64,000 nt of DNA from Devosia ginsengisoli. GTDB lineage: Bacteria > Pseudomonadota > Alphaproteobacteria > Rhizobiales > Devosiaceae. Positions 1-8,462 of the stretch are shown one piece after another; position 1 is the stretch's first letter; each line of letters begins with the position of its first letter. The stretch spans positions 4,094,501-4,158,500 of the forward strand of contig NZ_CP042304.1 in the NCBI RefSeq assembly GCF_007859655.1. The letters run 5' to 3'. The notes beneath the pieces are model-generated. The model saw only the letters and a list, made by a program, of their open reading frames with translations, had not been told where the DNA came from and ran no database searches. The position numbers and the translations under genes were made by a program.

Positions 1-1
1 C

Positions 2-629
2 AACTACGAGTCCTATGACACGCTCGGCACGGTGAGCCAGGTGAACAACCTTCTGGTGGCCAGCGCCGATGCGCCCTACAAGACGCTTGCCGAACTCAAG
101 GACTATGCCGCCGCCAATAGCGGTACCCTGCGGCTGGCCAGCCAGCTCGGCGGCACGACCCAAGTGCTGGGCGACGCCGTGGCAAGCTGGGGCGAGGGCC
201 ATATCCGCGTCGTCGATGCCGGCACCGAAGCCGACCGCGTGGTCGCCATTCTCGGCGATCAGGTCGACCTGGCGCTGCTGACTGTTTCCACGGCCGCCCA
301 GTATGTCGAGGCCGGCGAAGTCGTGCCACTCGCCGTGTTCAACAAGGGAGCCGGACGCAGCGGCGCCGGATTGGCCGCTGGGCAGTTCGGGCGGGCTCGA
401 TGCCAGCTTCCCGCTGGTCTTTACCCTGCATGCCACCAAGGGCTGGCCGGACGAACTGCGCGCTACGTTCGATGAAGCCCTGGCGACTGTCGCGGCCAGC
501 CCGGAATTCCAGGCCGATATCGCCAAGCTCAACCAGACCATGGTCTATCGCAATGCTGCCGATGCCGCGGTTTTCGTGGCCGATGAATTCGCCTTCGTGA
601 AGTCGGTCATCGAAGCAGCGAAAAACTGA
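2..629 (+). pseudogene. tctC: TctC-type solute-binding protein, 5'-truncated by the window and frameshifted
   Basis: This is the C-terminal part of a Bug/TctC periplasmic binding protein that would capture a carboxylate for the TctAB permease encoded next. The frame entering the window reads NYESYDTLGTVSQVNN and continues to VPLAVFNK at about 343. The family ending (LDASFPLVFTLHATKGWPDE, then a helix-rich tail) continues in a different frame to a TGA at 627-629. Removing one G from the GGG at 346-348 restores a continuous reading through NKEPDAAAPDW. The change is therefore a single-base insertion in a three-base run, either a real inactivating mutation or a sequencing/assembly error. The stop overlaps the tctB start as TGATG, so this was the first gene of a tctCBA operon. 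The start lies outside the window. Confidence 0.85.
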
Positions 630-1084
630 TGACCGGCCAAACCGACCGTATCTTCGGGATCGGTTTTCTCGTCATGGGGCTGGGGCTGTTCGCATACAGC
701 CTCAGCTTCCGGGAAACCGACCTGATGGGCGATCTGGGCCCGGGATTTCTCCCGGGCCTGGTTGGCGTCATCCTGGCCATATTGGGAACGCTGCAGGCCA
801 TCCGTCCCGGCAACAAGCAGGCCGAACCGATCGACAGGCAGCGGTTTATCCTTGCCGTGGTCTTCTTCCTGGCGGTGGCGGTCTATGCCCTGTTCTTTGC
901 CTGGTTCGGCTTTTCCTGGCCGAGTTTCGTGTTCCTGATCGCCGTCATGTCGCTGCTTGGCGGGCGCTCGCCGCGCTCCCTGGCGATCTATGCGCTCCTT
1001 TCGGCGGTCTTTGTCGGACTTATCGGCTGGGTGCTGCTTCACGTCCTCTCCGTGCCGCTGCGCGGCGTGTGGTTCCTCAACTAG
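629..1084 (+). CDS. tctB: Tripartite tricarboxylate transporter small membrane subunit TctB
   Basis: The 151-residue protein is the small integral-membrane subunit that partners TctA in tripartite tricarboxylate transport. About four hydrophobic segments are visible: residues 8-25, 38-53, 70-95 and 110-140. The N-terminus has the family layout, a first helix followed by DLGPGFLPGLVG, the loop typical of TctB. The start codon overlaps the tctC stop (TGATG) without a strong Shine-Dalgarno of its own, so translation is probably coupled to tctC. If the tctC frameshift is real, its early stop (about 150 bases upstream) could weaken this coupling. tctA follows after 9 bases. Confidence 0.87.
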   Translation: MTGQTDRIFGIGFLVMGLGLFAYSLSFRETDLMGDLGPGFLPGLVGVILAILGTLQAIRPGNKQAEPIDRQRFILAVVFFLAVAVYALFFAWFGFSWPSFVFLIAVMSLLGGRSPRSLAIYALLSAVFVGLIGWVLLHVLSVPLRGVWFLN

Positions 1085-1093
1085 GACATCAGC

Positions 1094-2590
1094 ATGTTTG
1101 AACTATTTGGAACCAGCCTTGTCGGCCTGCTGAGTGATCCGCAAGTGCTCTTTCTGCTCGCCTTTGGCAGCATTCTGGGCGTGGTGTTCAGCGCGCTGCC
1201 CGGGCTCAACGCCACGCTCGGCGTCGCCGTGCTCTTGCCGGTGACCTTCACCATGACGCCGGGCATCGGCATCGGCTTTCTCACCGCCATCTATATCGGC
1301 GCCATGTGCGGGGGATTGTTCGGCGCGACGCTGCTGCGCATTCCAGGCAATCCATCCTCGGTGGCCACCACATTCGATGGCTACCCGCTGGCCCAGCGCG
1401 GCTTTGCGGTCAAGGCGCTCAGCACCGGCATTCTTGCCAATTTCGTCGGTGGCGTGCTCGGGCTGCTGGCGCTGGTTGCGTTGGCGCCGGTCATCGCCCG
1501 TTTCGCGCTCTCCTTCGGGCCGTACGAAATGACGGCGCTTACCGTCATGGCCATGCTGCTGGTGGTGACGCTGTCGAGCGACAACGTGGTCAAGGGTCTT
1601 ATTGCAGCGGCCCTGGGGCTGGCCGTCAGCACCGTTGGCTTTTCGCCCATGGATGGCGCGGCGCGGCTGACATTCGGGCAGGTGAGCCTGACCGGTGGCT
1701 TTGCCGTGGTCCCCGTCATCGTCGGACTGTTTGCCATTTCGCAGGTCCTGCGCGAGGTGGCCCGCAAGCCGGTCAAGGTGAGCGTCGATCTCGACGTGAA
1801 GGGGCTGGGTGTCACCTGGCGCGAAATCCGGGACAATCTGTGGAACATGTTCCGCTCTTCCATGGTCGGGGTGTGGATCGGCGTGCTGCCCGGCATCGGC
1901 TCCTCGGCTTCAAGCCTGGTCGCCTGGGCCGTGGCCAAGCAGTCCTCCAAAACGCCGGAGGAATTCGGCAAGGGCAGCGTCGAGGGCATCTGGGCTTCGG
2001 AATCTTCCAACAATGCCAATGTGGGCGGTTCGCTGCTGCCGCTGCTGACGCTGGGCATTCCGGGCGATGCGGTGACGGCACTGATGATCGCCGGCTTCAT
2101 GATCCACGGCCTGCAGCCCGGCCCGCTGATGTTTGCCCAGCAGCCGGGTATCATCTCCGATATCTATGCCGCCTTCCTCTATGCCACCGTCGTGGTGCTG
2201 ATCTTCCAGATCGCCACGCTCCGTATCTTCCCGCGCATCCTGCTGGTGCCGAAATACTACCTGCTGCCGATCATGGTCGTGCTGACGGTGGTCGGCGCAT
2301 ATTCGGCCGACAATCAATCGTCCGATGTGTTCGTCATGCTGGCTTTCGGGCTGGTCGGGCTGGTGCTGGAGCGCTTCGGCTATCCGATCGCGGTGCTGGT
2401 GCTGGGCTATATTCTTGGCCCGATCCTGGAGCTCAACCTGCGGCGTGCCCTGACCTTCGAGGGTGGCGACCTGACCCCGTTCGTGACCCGCCCGATATCG
2501 GCGACGCTGATCGGGCTGACCCTCCTGGCGCTGGCCTATATCGCCTATGCGCAGTTCAAGGGCCGCCGTATTCACTTCGAGGACGACTAA
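1094..2590 (+). CDS. tctA: Tripartite tricarboxylate transporter large permease TctA
   Basis: This 498-residue polytopic membrane protein (about 11-12 hydrophobic segments) is the main permease of the TctABC secondary transporter and uses ion-coupled import of a carboxylate delivered by TctC. Family landmarks are visible: FSALPGLNATLGVAVLLP near residue 35, the glycine-rich YIGAMCGGLFG, IPGNPSSVATTFDGYPLA near 95, a second ALPG-like VLPGIGSSASSLVAWA, and NNANVGGSLLPLLTLGIPG near 310. The length is normal for the family. The start is preceded by AGGA at 1083-1086. It closes the tctCBA operon and converges on the DeoR gene. The substrate cannot be deduced from the sequence. Confidence 0.95.
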   Translation: MFELFGTSLVGLLSDPQVLFLLAFGSILGVVFSALPGLNATLGVAVLLPVTFTMTPGIGIGFLTAIYIGAMCGGLFGATLLRIPGNPSSVATTFDGYPLAQRGFAVKALSTGILANFVGGVLGLLALVALAPVIARFALSFGPYEMTALTVMAMLLVVTLSSDNVVKGLIAAALGLAVSTVGFSPMDGAARLTFGQVSLTGGFAVVPVIVGLFAISQVLREVARKPVKVSVDLDVKGLGVTWREIRDNLWNMFRSSMVGVWIGVLPGIGSSASSLVAWAVAKQSSKTPEEFGKGSVEGIWASESSNNANVGGSLLPLLTLGIPGDAVTALMIAGFMIHGLQPGPLMFAQQPGIISDIYAAFLYATVVVLIFQIATLRIFPRILLVPKYYLLPIMVVLTVVGAYSADNQSSDVFVMLAFGLVGLVLERFGYPIAVLVLGYILGPILELNLRRALTFEGGDLTPFVTRPISATLIGLTLLALAYIAYAQFKGRRIHFEDD

Positions 2591-2628
2591 GAATCGATCG
2601 ATCGCCTGGCCAGGAAATTCGAGGACGT

Positions 2629-3447
2629 TTAGGCGAGAGCGATGACACGTGTTTTGCCGAGCACTGCCGGGTCGTCAAACCGGGGCGTGGGGTCGCCGTT
2701 GGTGATCAGCACGTCTATGTCGGCCAGTTGCGTCACCACATGGGGCGCGTGGCGGTCGAATTTCTCGTCATGGGCGACGAGGATGACCTGCCGCGCATGC
2801 GGCAGGATGGAGCGCACCAGATCGACCTCCATCGGGTCGAACTCCTGCACGGTGCCCTGGCGGTCGATGGCGCTGGCGCCGATCACCGCCACGTCGAACT
2901 TGAAGCGCTGGCGGCTGTCATCGGCCAGGGTCAGTACCGAGGAATCCTTGTTCCGCACGTAGCCGCCATAGACATAGACGGTGGCATCGGTCTTGAGCGC
3001 GCAGGAATGGGCCACTTCCAGGTTCGGCGTGGCGATCAGCACGCCCGGATGGCGTGCCAGCACTTCGTGCAGCGAGTCGAAGGTTGTGCCCAATCCGACA
3101 AAAATGGTGGCGCCTTGCACCAGGAATTCTTCCAGCGCCGCGACCAATTGGCGCTTCACCGCCACCTGCACGATATGGCGTTCATCATGGGTGTGGTGAG
3201 CCACGCCGGGCGAGGCGAAAGCGCCGCCAAAGGCCTTTTGCAGCAAGCCCTGGGTTTCGAGCGTACGCAGGTCGCGGCGGATGGTCTGGTAGGTCACGTC
3301 GAACCGTGCGGCCAGTTCGGCCACCGAGGCCGCGCCATTGGCGCGCACGGCCTGCAATATGGCCTGCCGCCGCTCGCCCGCCCGGCCGCTTTCGGCGGGC
3401 GCGGCATCGGGCATTGCGTGCGAGCGGGGCATGGTTTCCCCGCTCAT
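2629..3447 (-). CDS. DeoR/GlpR-family transcriptional regulator
   Basis: The 272-residue protein has an N-terminal winged helix of DeoR type (RRQAILQAVRANGAASVAEL, then a recognition helix reading VTYQTIRRDLRTLETQGLL, about residues 25-75). A C-terminal DeoRC sugar-phosphate-sensing domain follows, with FVGLGTTFDSL and VAVIGASAID motifs. DeoR-family proteins normally repress transport and catabolic genes and respond to a phosphorylated intermediate. The start overlaps the stop of the upstream phosphatase-like gene (ATGA), placing it last in an operon running from the binding protein through the phosphatase. An internal ATG at 3432 has a better GGGG ribosome site and is an alternative start. 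The likely target is the divergent promoter at 5493-5616. Confidence 0.9.
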   Translation of the reverse strand: MSGETMPRSHAMPDAAPAESGRAGERRQAILQAVRANGAASVAELAARFDVTYQTIRRDLRTLETQGLLQKAFGGAFASPGVAHHTHDERHIVQVAVKRQLVAALEEFLVQGATIFVGLGTTFDSLHEVLARHPGVLIATPNLEVAHSCALKTDATVYVYGGYVRNKDSSVLTLADDSRQRFKFDVAVIGASAIDRQGTVQEFDPMEVDLVRSILPHARQVILVAHDEKFDRHAPHVVTQLADIDVLITNGDPTPRFDDPAVLGKTRVIALA

Positions 3448-4460
3448 TTCAGGCGGATGCCCAGATAGCTGCGATCATCGGTCAATTGGGTTTCGGTCGT
3501 GCCCTTGGTGCTCATATAGCGGCCGATCTTGTGGAGGTCTTCGGCCTCCACCTCCTGGAAAGCGGCTTCCCAGGCGGCGACGCCGAATCCTTCGCCCTGC
3601 TTGAAATAACCATCGGAGAATAGCTCGATCGTTTCCACTTCGACCAGCTTGTAGCTGCGGGTTTCGACAAAGCGGCCGGGCACGGCAAAGCCATCGATGC
3701 CGCCATAGCCGAGCACGGGTTCGGTGACATTCTGGAAATGGCCTTGCCCGTGGGAAATTCCGTGCTGGATCAGCACCAGCAGTTCGGACTCGGGCACATC
3801 GGGCAGGTGCTGGCGACAGGCCGTCAGCGTCCGCGCCTCGATGGCGGCGACGATATCCGGCGCTGCCGTCGTGCTGCCGGCAGGCTGGTTGCGCGTGCCC
3901 TGCCAGGTCATCGATGCGGCATGCCTGTCGCAGTCCTCGATGGGTCGGCCCAAAGCCTCGAAATGATGCCAGGTTTCCCGGCGCAGGATAGCGGTGACAT
4001 CGTCGAGGGGCTTGAGCACCTGCAGCGTGTCCACGCCGTTGATGCGGATGCCGCTATCGCCGACGGCCACCACTTCGAGCCGGTCGCCCAGCAGCATGGC
4101 GGCCATGACAGTGCAGCCGCCGCGCAGCTTCCAGTCGGCCTCGACTGCGGCCAGCGCACCATGGGCGACATAGCCGTCATGAATGGCCGCGCCGAGATAG
4201 TCGATAAAATGCTGCCCGCCCTGGAATTGCAGATCGGGCCTGTCGGGTTGGCCCTGCGCCAAAAGGAAAATTTCGATGGCCCGCTTGACCATGCGCGAGG
4301 CGTATTGCCCCGACAGCATGCCGCCATAACGGGTGCCGTTGCGGTCGGTTACGCCGTCGATGACGGCGTAACCGAGATTGGGCATGACCACGAGGCTATC
4401 TTCGTTCATCTCGGGATGGCCGAATTTCTTGCCTAGCGTGAACGCTTCAAGCTGCCTCAT
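3444..4460 (-). CDS. PP2C-like (PPM superfamily) phosphatase domain protein
   Basis: The 338-residue protein has no signal peptide or membrane helix and so is probably cytoplasmic. PPM/PP2C landmarks appear in order: NEDS at 19-22, YAVIDGVTDR at 31-40 (the metal-binding DG, but lacking the usual DGHGG), VAVGDSG at 131-137 (the GDSR-like motif), and LTDDRSY near the C-terminus in place of the final DN motif. Members of this superfamily use two metal ions to remove phosphate from Ser/Thr or small molecules. Here the gene lies between a binding-protein gene and a DeoR regulator, so the substrate may be an imported phosphorylated compound rather than a protein. That role is inference; the domain call is moderately firm. 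GC content and length look like the neighbours. Confidence 0.75.
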   Translation of the reverse strand: MRQLEAFTLGKKFGHPEMNEDSLVVMPNLGYAVIDGVTDRNGTRYGGMLSGQYASRMVKRAIEIFLLAQGQPDRPDLQFQGGQHFIDYLGAAIHDGYVAHGALAAVEADWKLRGGCTVMAAMLLGDRLEVVAVGDSGIRINGVDTLQVLKPLDDVTAILRRETWHHFEALGRPIEDCDRHAASMTWQGTRNQPAGSTTAAPDIVAAIEARTLTACRQHLPDVPESELLVLIQHGISHGQGHFQNVTEPVLGYGGIDGFAVPGRFVETRSYKLVEVETIELFSDGYFKQGEGFGVAAWEAAFQEVEAEDLHKIGRYMSTKGTTETQLTDDRSYLGIRLK

Positions 4461-4499
4461 TTAGTCCTGCTCTGGTCGTGTTGTTCTGAACTGCCCGGC

Positions 4500-5492
4500 T
4501 TATTCGCCGATGGCGGTCCGCCACTTTGCCAGCACCTCTTCGGCACCGCCGAAGTCGCTGAGGGGCTTCACGTCGACCAGGGTGAGGTCGGCCAGGTTCG
4601 GCGTACCGGCCGGGCCGGCCACGTCGAGGCGGACCGAGCGGCGGCCGATATCCATGGCCAGCTTTTCCTGGGTCGATTTGGACATGGCCCAGTCGATGAA
4701 AGCCTTGCCGCCTTCAGGATTGGGACCGCCCTTGACCAGGGCCACGCCATCAGGCGTTGCCGCGGTGCCGTCGGTCAGGTGCACGATGGCGATCGGCGCA
4801 CCGCCCTGCACATATTCCAGCGCATTGTCTTCCAGCGTCAGACCCATCGAGGTTTCGCCATCGGCCACGAAGCGCGGCACGGCGCCCGAGGAATCGGTGA
4901 ACACGAAGTTCTTGGCGATCTCGGCATATTTGTCCCAGCCCTCGTCACCGAACACGGTGAGCACGGTCTGCAACTGCTGCATGGCCGAACCCGAGCCGTC
5001 GGCGCGGGCGCTGGCAATCTGGCCGGCCCATTTCGGATCGGCGAGTTCGGCCCAGGTCTTGGGCGCGCTGTCGAGCGGCTGCAGGTCGGTATTGACCGCC
5101 AGCACGTAAACCACCGCTGTGTAGGGGGTCCAGCTCGGGTCCCGGCCGTATTGCGGATCGATCTGGTCCATCTCCGGCGGATCGTAGGGTTCGAGCAGAT
5201 CGGCCAGTTCAGTGAGCTGGCTGCCCGAGATCGACCAGATGACGTCGGCTGCCGGGGCGCCGGCTTCGGCCTGCACGCGCTTGGCGATATCGCCCGAACC
5301 GAGCTTGACCACTTCGGCCTTGAGGCCGGTTTCCTGTTCGAAGATCGGCAGCAGCGTATCCACGATCGACGACTTGTGCGCCGTGTAGATGACCACCGAA
5401 CCGTCCTGCGCCAAAGCCAAGGTGCCCATGCTGGTCGAGGCGATCAGCGCCGCGGCGGACAGGGCCAAAAATGTACGTTTGCGAATGTTCAT
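4500..5492 (-). CDS. ABC transporter periplasmic binding protein, iron(III)/phosphorylated-solute type
   Basis: The 330-residue protein has a clear Sec signal peptide (MNIRKRTFLALSAAALIAS, cleavage near LALAQD). It then starts with VVIYTAHKSSIVDTLLPIFE, typical of the AfuA/FbpA/2-aminoethylphosphonate binding-protein group that pairs with fused permeases such as the one divergently encoded here. The ATG at 5490-5492 has a strong GGGAGGA ribosome site. The gene leads a leftward operon with the phosphatase-like and DeoR genes (40-base gap to the next). The family transports ferric iron, phosphonates or sugar phosphates. The phosphatase/DeoR context favours a phosphorylated solute, but no ligand residue proves it. 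Confidence 0.9.
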   Translation of the reverse strand: MNIRKRTFLALSAAALIASTSMGTLALAQDGSVVIYTAHKSSIVDTLLPIFEQETGLKAEVVKLGSGDIAKRVQAEAGAPAADVIWSISGSQLTELADLLEPYDPPEMDQIDPQYGRDPSWTPYTAVVYVLAVNTDLQPLDSAPKTWAELADPKWAGQIASARADGSGSAMQQLQTVLTVFGDEGWDKYAEIAKNFVFTDSSGAVPRFVADGETSMGLTLEDNALEYVQGGAPIAIVHLTDGTAATPDGVALVKGGPNPEGGKAFIDWAMSKSTQEKLAMDIGRRSVRLDVAGPAGTPNLADLTLVDVKPLSDFGGAEEVLAKWRTAIGE

Positions 5493-5505
5493 GCGAGTCC
5501 TCCCG

Positions 5506-5573
5506 TTCGTTTTTGATCATTCTGAGATCAAAATCATCCTGAACCGGACGAAAAATTGTTGCAATACGAAAGT
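5506..5573. promoter_or_regulatory. Divergent promoter/operator region with a perfect 8+7+8 dyad and ACGAAA repeats
   Basis: Between the divergent binding-protein and ATPase genes lies a perfect dyad. TTTTGATC at 5511-5518 and GATCAAAA at 5526-5533 are separated by seven bases, and the dyad sits 18 bases upstream of the binding-protein start. Three ACGAAA-type elements surround it: inverted at 5506-5513, direct at 5548-5555 and 5566-5573. Repeated TTCG/CGAA elements are typical of GlpR/DeoR-class operators, so the DeoR protein encoded at the end of the same operon is the natural candidate ligand. The assignment is inferred. Confidence 0.5.
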
Positions 5574-5616
5574 TTGTCAGTGTCATATGAAAGCCGGTCG
5601 AGGGGGAGAACGACGC

Positions 5617-6672
5617 ATGAGCTATCTGACGGTCAGCAACGCGACCAAGCAGTTCGGGCAGAGCTTCATGGCGCTGAACGGGGTGTCGGTCTCGGTGGAG
5701 CGCGGCGAATTCTTCACGCTTCTCGGCCCCAGCGGTTGCGGCAAGACGACTTTGCTGCGGGCGATTGCCGGCTTCAACGATCTCAGCTCGGGCGATATCA
5801 CGCTCGACGGTTCCAACCTGCGCGCGGTGCCGCCGCATCAGCGCGATATCGGCATGGTGTTCCAGGATTACGCCGTCTTCCCCCATCTCAGCGTGTTCGA
5901 CAATGTCGCCTTTGGCCTCAAGCCGCGCAAGGTGCCGGCGGCCGAGATCAAGACCCGCGTCACCCATGCGCTCGATGCCGTACGGCTGGGCGCCATGGCC
6001 GAACGCCTGCCGGCCGCCATGTCGGGCGGCCAACAGCAGCGCATTGGCCTCGCCCGCGCCATGGTCATCAATCCGCGCCTGCTACTCATGGATGAGCCGC
6101 TCTCCAATCTCGACGCCAAGCTGCGTATCGAGCTGCGCGAGGAAATCCGCGATATCCAGCAGCAGGTCGATATCGCCACCATCTATGTGACGCATGACCA
6201 GGAAGAGGCTTTGGCCATTTCCGACCGCATCTGCGTGATGAATGCCGGCCGCATCGAGCAGGTCGGCACGCCGCAGGAGATTTACGGCAACCCCCAGACG
6301 CGGTTCGTCGCCGAATTCGTCGGCACGCTCAATACGTTCAAGCCGGGCGAGGCGCTCGATGCCTTGCTGGGCCAGCTCGGGCTCTCCGCTCCCGGCGCTG
6401 CAAGTTGGGCCGTACGCCCGGAACGGCTCGGGCTCGCCGAGGCCGGCGCGGCTGCTGACGGTGCTGCAATACTCCCCGGCACCGTCACCAAATATACCTA
6501 TCTCGGTCGCGAGGCGCATGTTCAGGTCGAAACGCCGGCCGGTGCCATCGTCGTGCAACTGGCCAATCCGGGTATGGCAGCGACACGCGAGGCGGGTGAG
6601 GCTGTCTCCGTGCTGGTGCCGCGCGACGCGCCCATGGCCTTCGGCGCCGACAACGCCCGCATCGGAGGGTGA
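5617..6672 (+). CDS. ABC transporter ATP-binding protein, iron/spermidine/phosphonate class
   Basis: This 352-residue ATPase energises the importer. The Walker A GPSGCGKTT is at 37-45, followed by the Q-loop in VFQDYAVFPH, the signature MSGGQQQRIGLARA, Walker B LLLMDEP and the switch histidine in YVTHDQEEA. A C-terminal TOBE-like extension of about 100 residues (AVRPERLGLA onward) is typical of the FbpC/PotA/MalK branch. The ATG at 5617 was chosen because AGGGGGA lies just upstream and the protein then begins directly with the family start (MSYLTVSNATKQFG). The open frame extends further upstream but would overlap the operator region. The stop is next to the permease start. Confidence 0.93.
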   Translation: MSYLTVSNATKQFGQSFMALNGVSVSVERGEFFTLLGPSGCGKTTLLRAIAGFNDLSSGDITLDGSNLRAVPPHQRDIGMVFQDYAVFPHLSVFDNVAFGLKPRKVPAAEIKTRVTHALDAVRLGAMAERLPAAMSGGQQQRIGLARAMVINPRLLLMDEPLSNLDAKLRIELREEIRDIQQQVDIATIYVTHDQEEALAISDRICVMNAGRIEQVGTPQEIYGNPQTRFVAEFVGTLNTFKPGEALDALLGQLGLSAPGAASWAVRPERLGLAEAGAAADGAAILPGTVTKYTYLGREAHVQVETPAGAIVVQLANPGMAATREAGEAVSVLVPRDAPMAFGADNARIGG

Positions 6673-6677
6673 CGACC

Positions 6678-8318
6678 ATGCCACGCTTCAATTTCTGGAC
6701 CGTGGTGATGATCCTCACCTGGGTGCTGCTCTTCGTCCTGCTGTTCATCCCGGTCGGCTCGGTGCTGGTCTCCAGCTTCTACGACCAGGAGGGCAACGCC
6801 ACCCTTGCCAACTACCTAAAATTCCTCGGCGAACCGCGCTTCCACCAGGCTTTCATCAATACATTGGTCGTCGGTTTTGGCGGGTTGCTTGGCGCGCTGC
6901 TGCTGGGCTCGATCATGGCCTTCTGCGTCTCGCGCTTCGTTATCAGGGGCGGGCGCTTCGTGTCGCTGCTGGCCATCCTGGCGCTGGTATCGCCGCCCTT
7001 TATCGGGGCTTATTCATGGATCGTGCTGTTCGGCGCCGGCGGGGTAGTACGCGGCTTCCTGCGCGACATGGGCATCAACATGCCGCCCATCTATGGGGTC
7101 GGCGGCATCCTCATCGTCTTCTCGCTGAAATTCTATCCTTACGTCTATCTCATGGTTTCGGGCGCGCTGAGCAACGTCAATCGCTCGCTTGAGGAGGCGG
7201 CCGAGGGGCTGGGCCTGACGCCCTGGCAGCGCACCTTCAAGATTTCCTTCCCCATGGTGTTCCCGGCTTTGACCGCTGGCGGGCTGCTGGCGCTGATCCA
7301 CGCCATTGCCGATTTCGGCACGCCGCGCCTGCTCGGCCGTGGCTACAACGTGCTGGCCACCGAGGCCTTCACGCTCTATTCGGCCGAAGTGGGCTCCAAC
7401 ATGTCCATGGCCACCACGATCAGCGTGATCCTGATCCTGGTCTCGATGGTCTTCGTCATGCTGCAGCGCTACATGTCGCGCCGCAACGTCTACCACGGCA
7501 ACATGATCAACAAGCCGATGCGCATCCAGCTCAAGGGCTGGCGCAACGTGTTGGCGCATTTCGCCGTCTATTTCATCGGCCTGTGCGGGGCGATGCCCGT
7601 CATCATCTCGGTCATCTATTCCTTCCGCAAGACCAGCGGCCCCGTCTTCCAGGATGGGTTCGCGCTGCAGAGCTATGAGCGCATCCTGTTCAACCTGGGC
7701 GATGTGGTGCGCAATTCGCTGACCTTCTCCGTGGCTGCGGTGGTGCTGATCGTCATTGTTGGTACGGTGGTCGGGGTGCTGGTCGCCCGTCGCACCAATT
7801 TCAATACGGCTCTGCTCGATGGCGCCTTCATGGTGCCTTATGTCATGCCGGGCATTGTCATCGGCATCGCCTTCATCGCGGCCTTCAATACCGGCCCGAT
7901 CGTGCTGACCGGCACGGCGACGATCATCATCCTCTCCATCTTCATCCGCCGGCTGCCCTATACGGTGCGCACCACGGCCTCCTCCCTGCGGCAGATATCA
8001 CCCAGCATGGAAGAGGCGGCGATTTCGCTCGGTTACAGCCCGTTCCAGGCCTTCCTCCGCATCACCGTGCCACTCATCGTGCCCGGCATTATCGCCGGTG
8101 GCATGTTGAGCTTCGTCACCGCCATCAACGAATTATCGTCCTCGCTGGTGCTCTATGTCGGCAGCACCATGACCATGCCGGTGCGCATTTACCTGCTCAT
8201 CCTCGATGGCGATTTCGGCACGGCGGCCGCCCTGTCCACCATCCTGCTGCTGCTTAGCGGCTGCGCCGTCTACATCGCCTTCCGCTTCATGGGCAGGAAC
8301 GAGCAGGCGCTCCTGTAA
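6678..8318 (+). CDS. Fused two-domain ABC transporter permease, AfuB/FbpB type
   Basis: The 546-residue protein contains two BPD-type permease domains in tandem (about 12 membrane segments). The first EAA-like loop reads EEAAEGLGLTPWQRTFKISFP and the second EEAAISLGYSPFQAFLRITVP, each being the ATPase contact site. Fused permeases are characteristic of the FbpB/AfuB/PhnU-like importers and fit the binding protein and ATPase beside it. The ATG at 6678 is preferred because GGAGGG at 6664-6669 sits nine bases upstream. An in-frame GTG at 6669 overlapping the ATPase stop is possible but would bury that site. Confidence 0.93.
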   Translation: MPRFNFWTVVMILTWVLLFVLLFIPVGSVLVSSFYDQEGNATLANYLKFLGEPRFHQAFINTLVVGFGGLLGALLLGSIMAFCVSRFVIRGGRFVSLLAILALVSPPFIGAYSWIVLFGAGGVVRGFLRDMGINMPPIYGVGGILIVFSLKFYPYVYLMVSGALSNVNRSLEEAAEGLGLTPWQRTFKISFPMVFPALTAGGLLALIHAIADFGTPRLLGRGYNVLATEAFTLYSAEVGSNMSMATTISVILILVSMVFVMLQRYMSRRNVYHGNMINKPMRIQLKGWRNVLAHFAVYFIGLCGAMPVIISVIYSFRKTSGPVFQDGFALQSYERILFNLGDVVRNSLTFSVAAVVLIVIVGTVVGVLVARRTNFNTALLDGAFMVPYVMPGIVIGIAFIAAFNTGPIVLTGTATIIILSIFIRRLPYTVRTTASSLRQISPSMEEAAISLGYSPFQAFLRITVPLIVPGIIAGGMLSFVTAINELSSSLVLYVGSTMTMPVRIYLLILDGDFGTAAALSTILLLLSGCAVYIAFRFMGRNEQALL

Positions 8319-8382
8319 CGCGCGCTTCGCGATCACAGCCGGCCAGGTGGTGAACTCGTTCGCACGGGCATCACCTGGTCGG

Positions 8383-8409
8383 TATCATATTCATGATATT
8401 GACAGTCAA
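8383..8409 (+). promoter_or_regulatory. Paired palindromes upstream of the siderophore operon (candidate iron-responsive operator)
   Basis: TATCAT at 8383-8388 and ATGATA at 8393-8398 form a perfect six-base dyad with a four-base spacer. It is immediately followed by the overlapping 11-base palindrome TTGACAGTCAA at 8399-8409. The stretch 8394-8408 also fits TGA-N9-TCA, the form described for the RirA iron-responsive operator of Rhizobiales, and the first dyad has Fur-box-like ATCAT/ATGAT arms. Position (about 55 bases before the first ribosome site) and the iron-uptake genes downstream fit an iron-regulated promoter. Which regulator binds is inference. Confidence 0.45.
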
Positions 8410-8462
8410 CTTAAATTCTGATGGATGAGCCCCGATGACGAGAGGGTGAGTTCGGAGGGGTT

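Noticed and set aside
1306..3468. A 720-codon open frame on the plus strand across tctA and the DeoR gene
   Set aside because: It is a frame shadow of tctA continued antisense through DeoR. Its translation is rich in Arg, Ala and Gly without any domain, as expected from GC-rich coding DNA.
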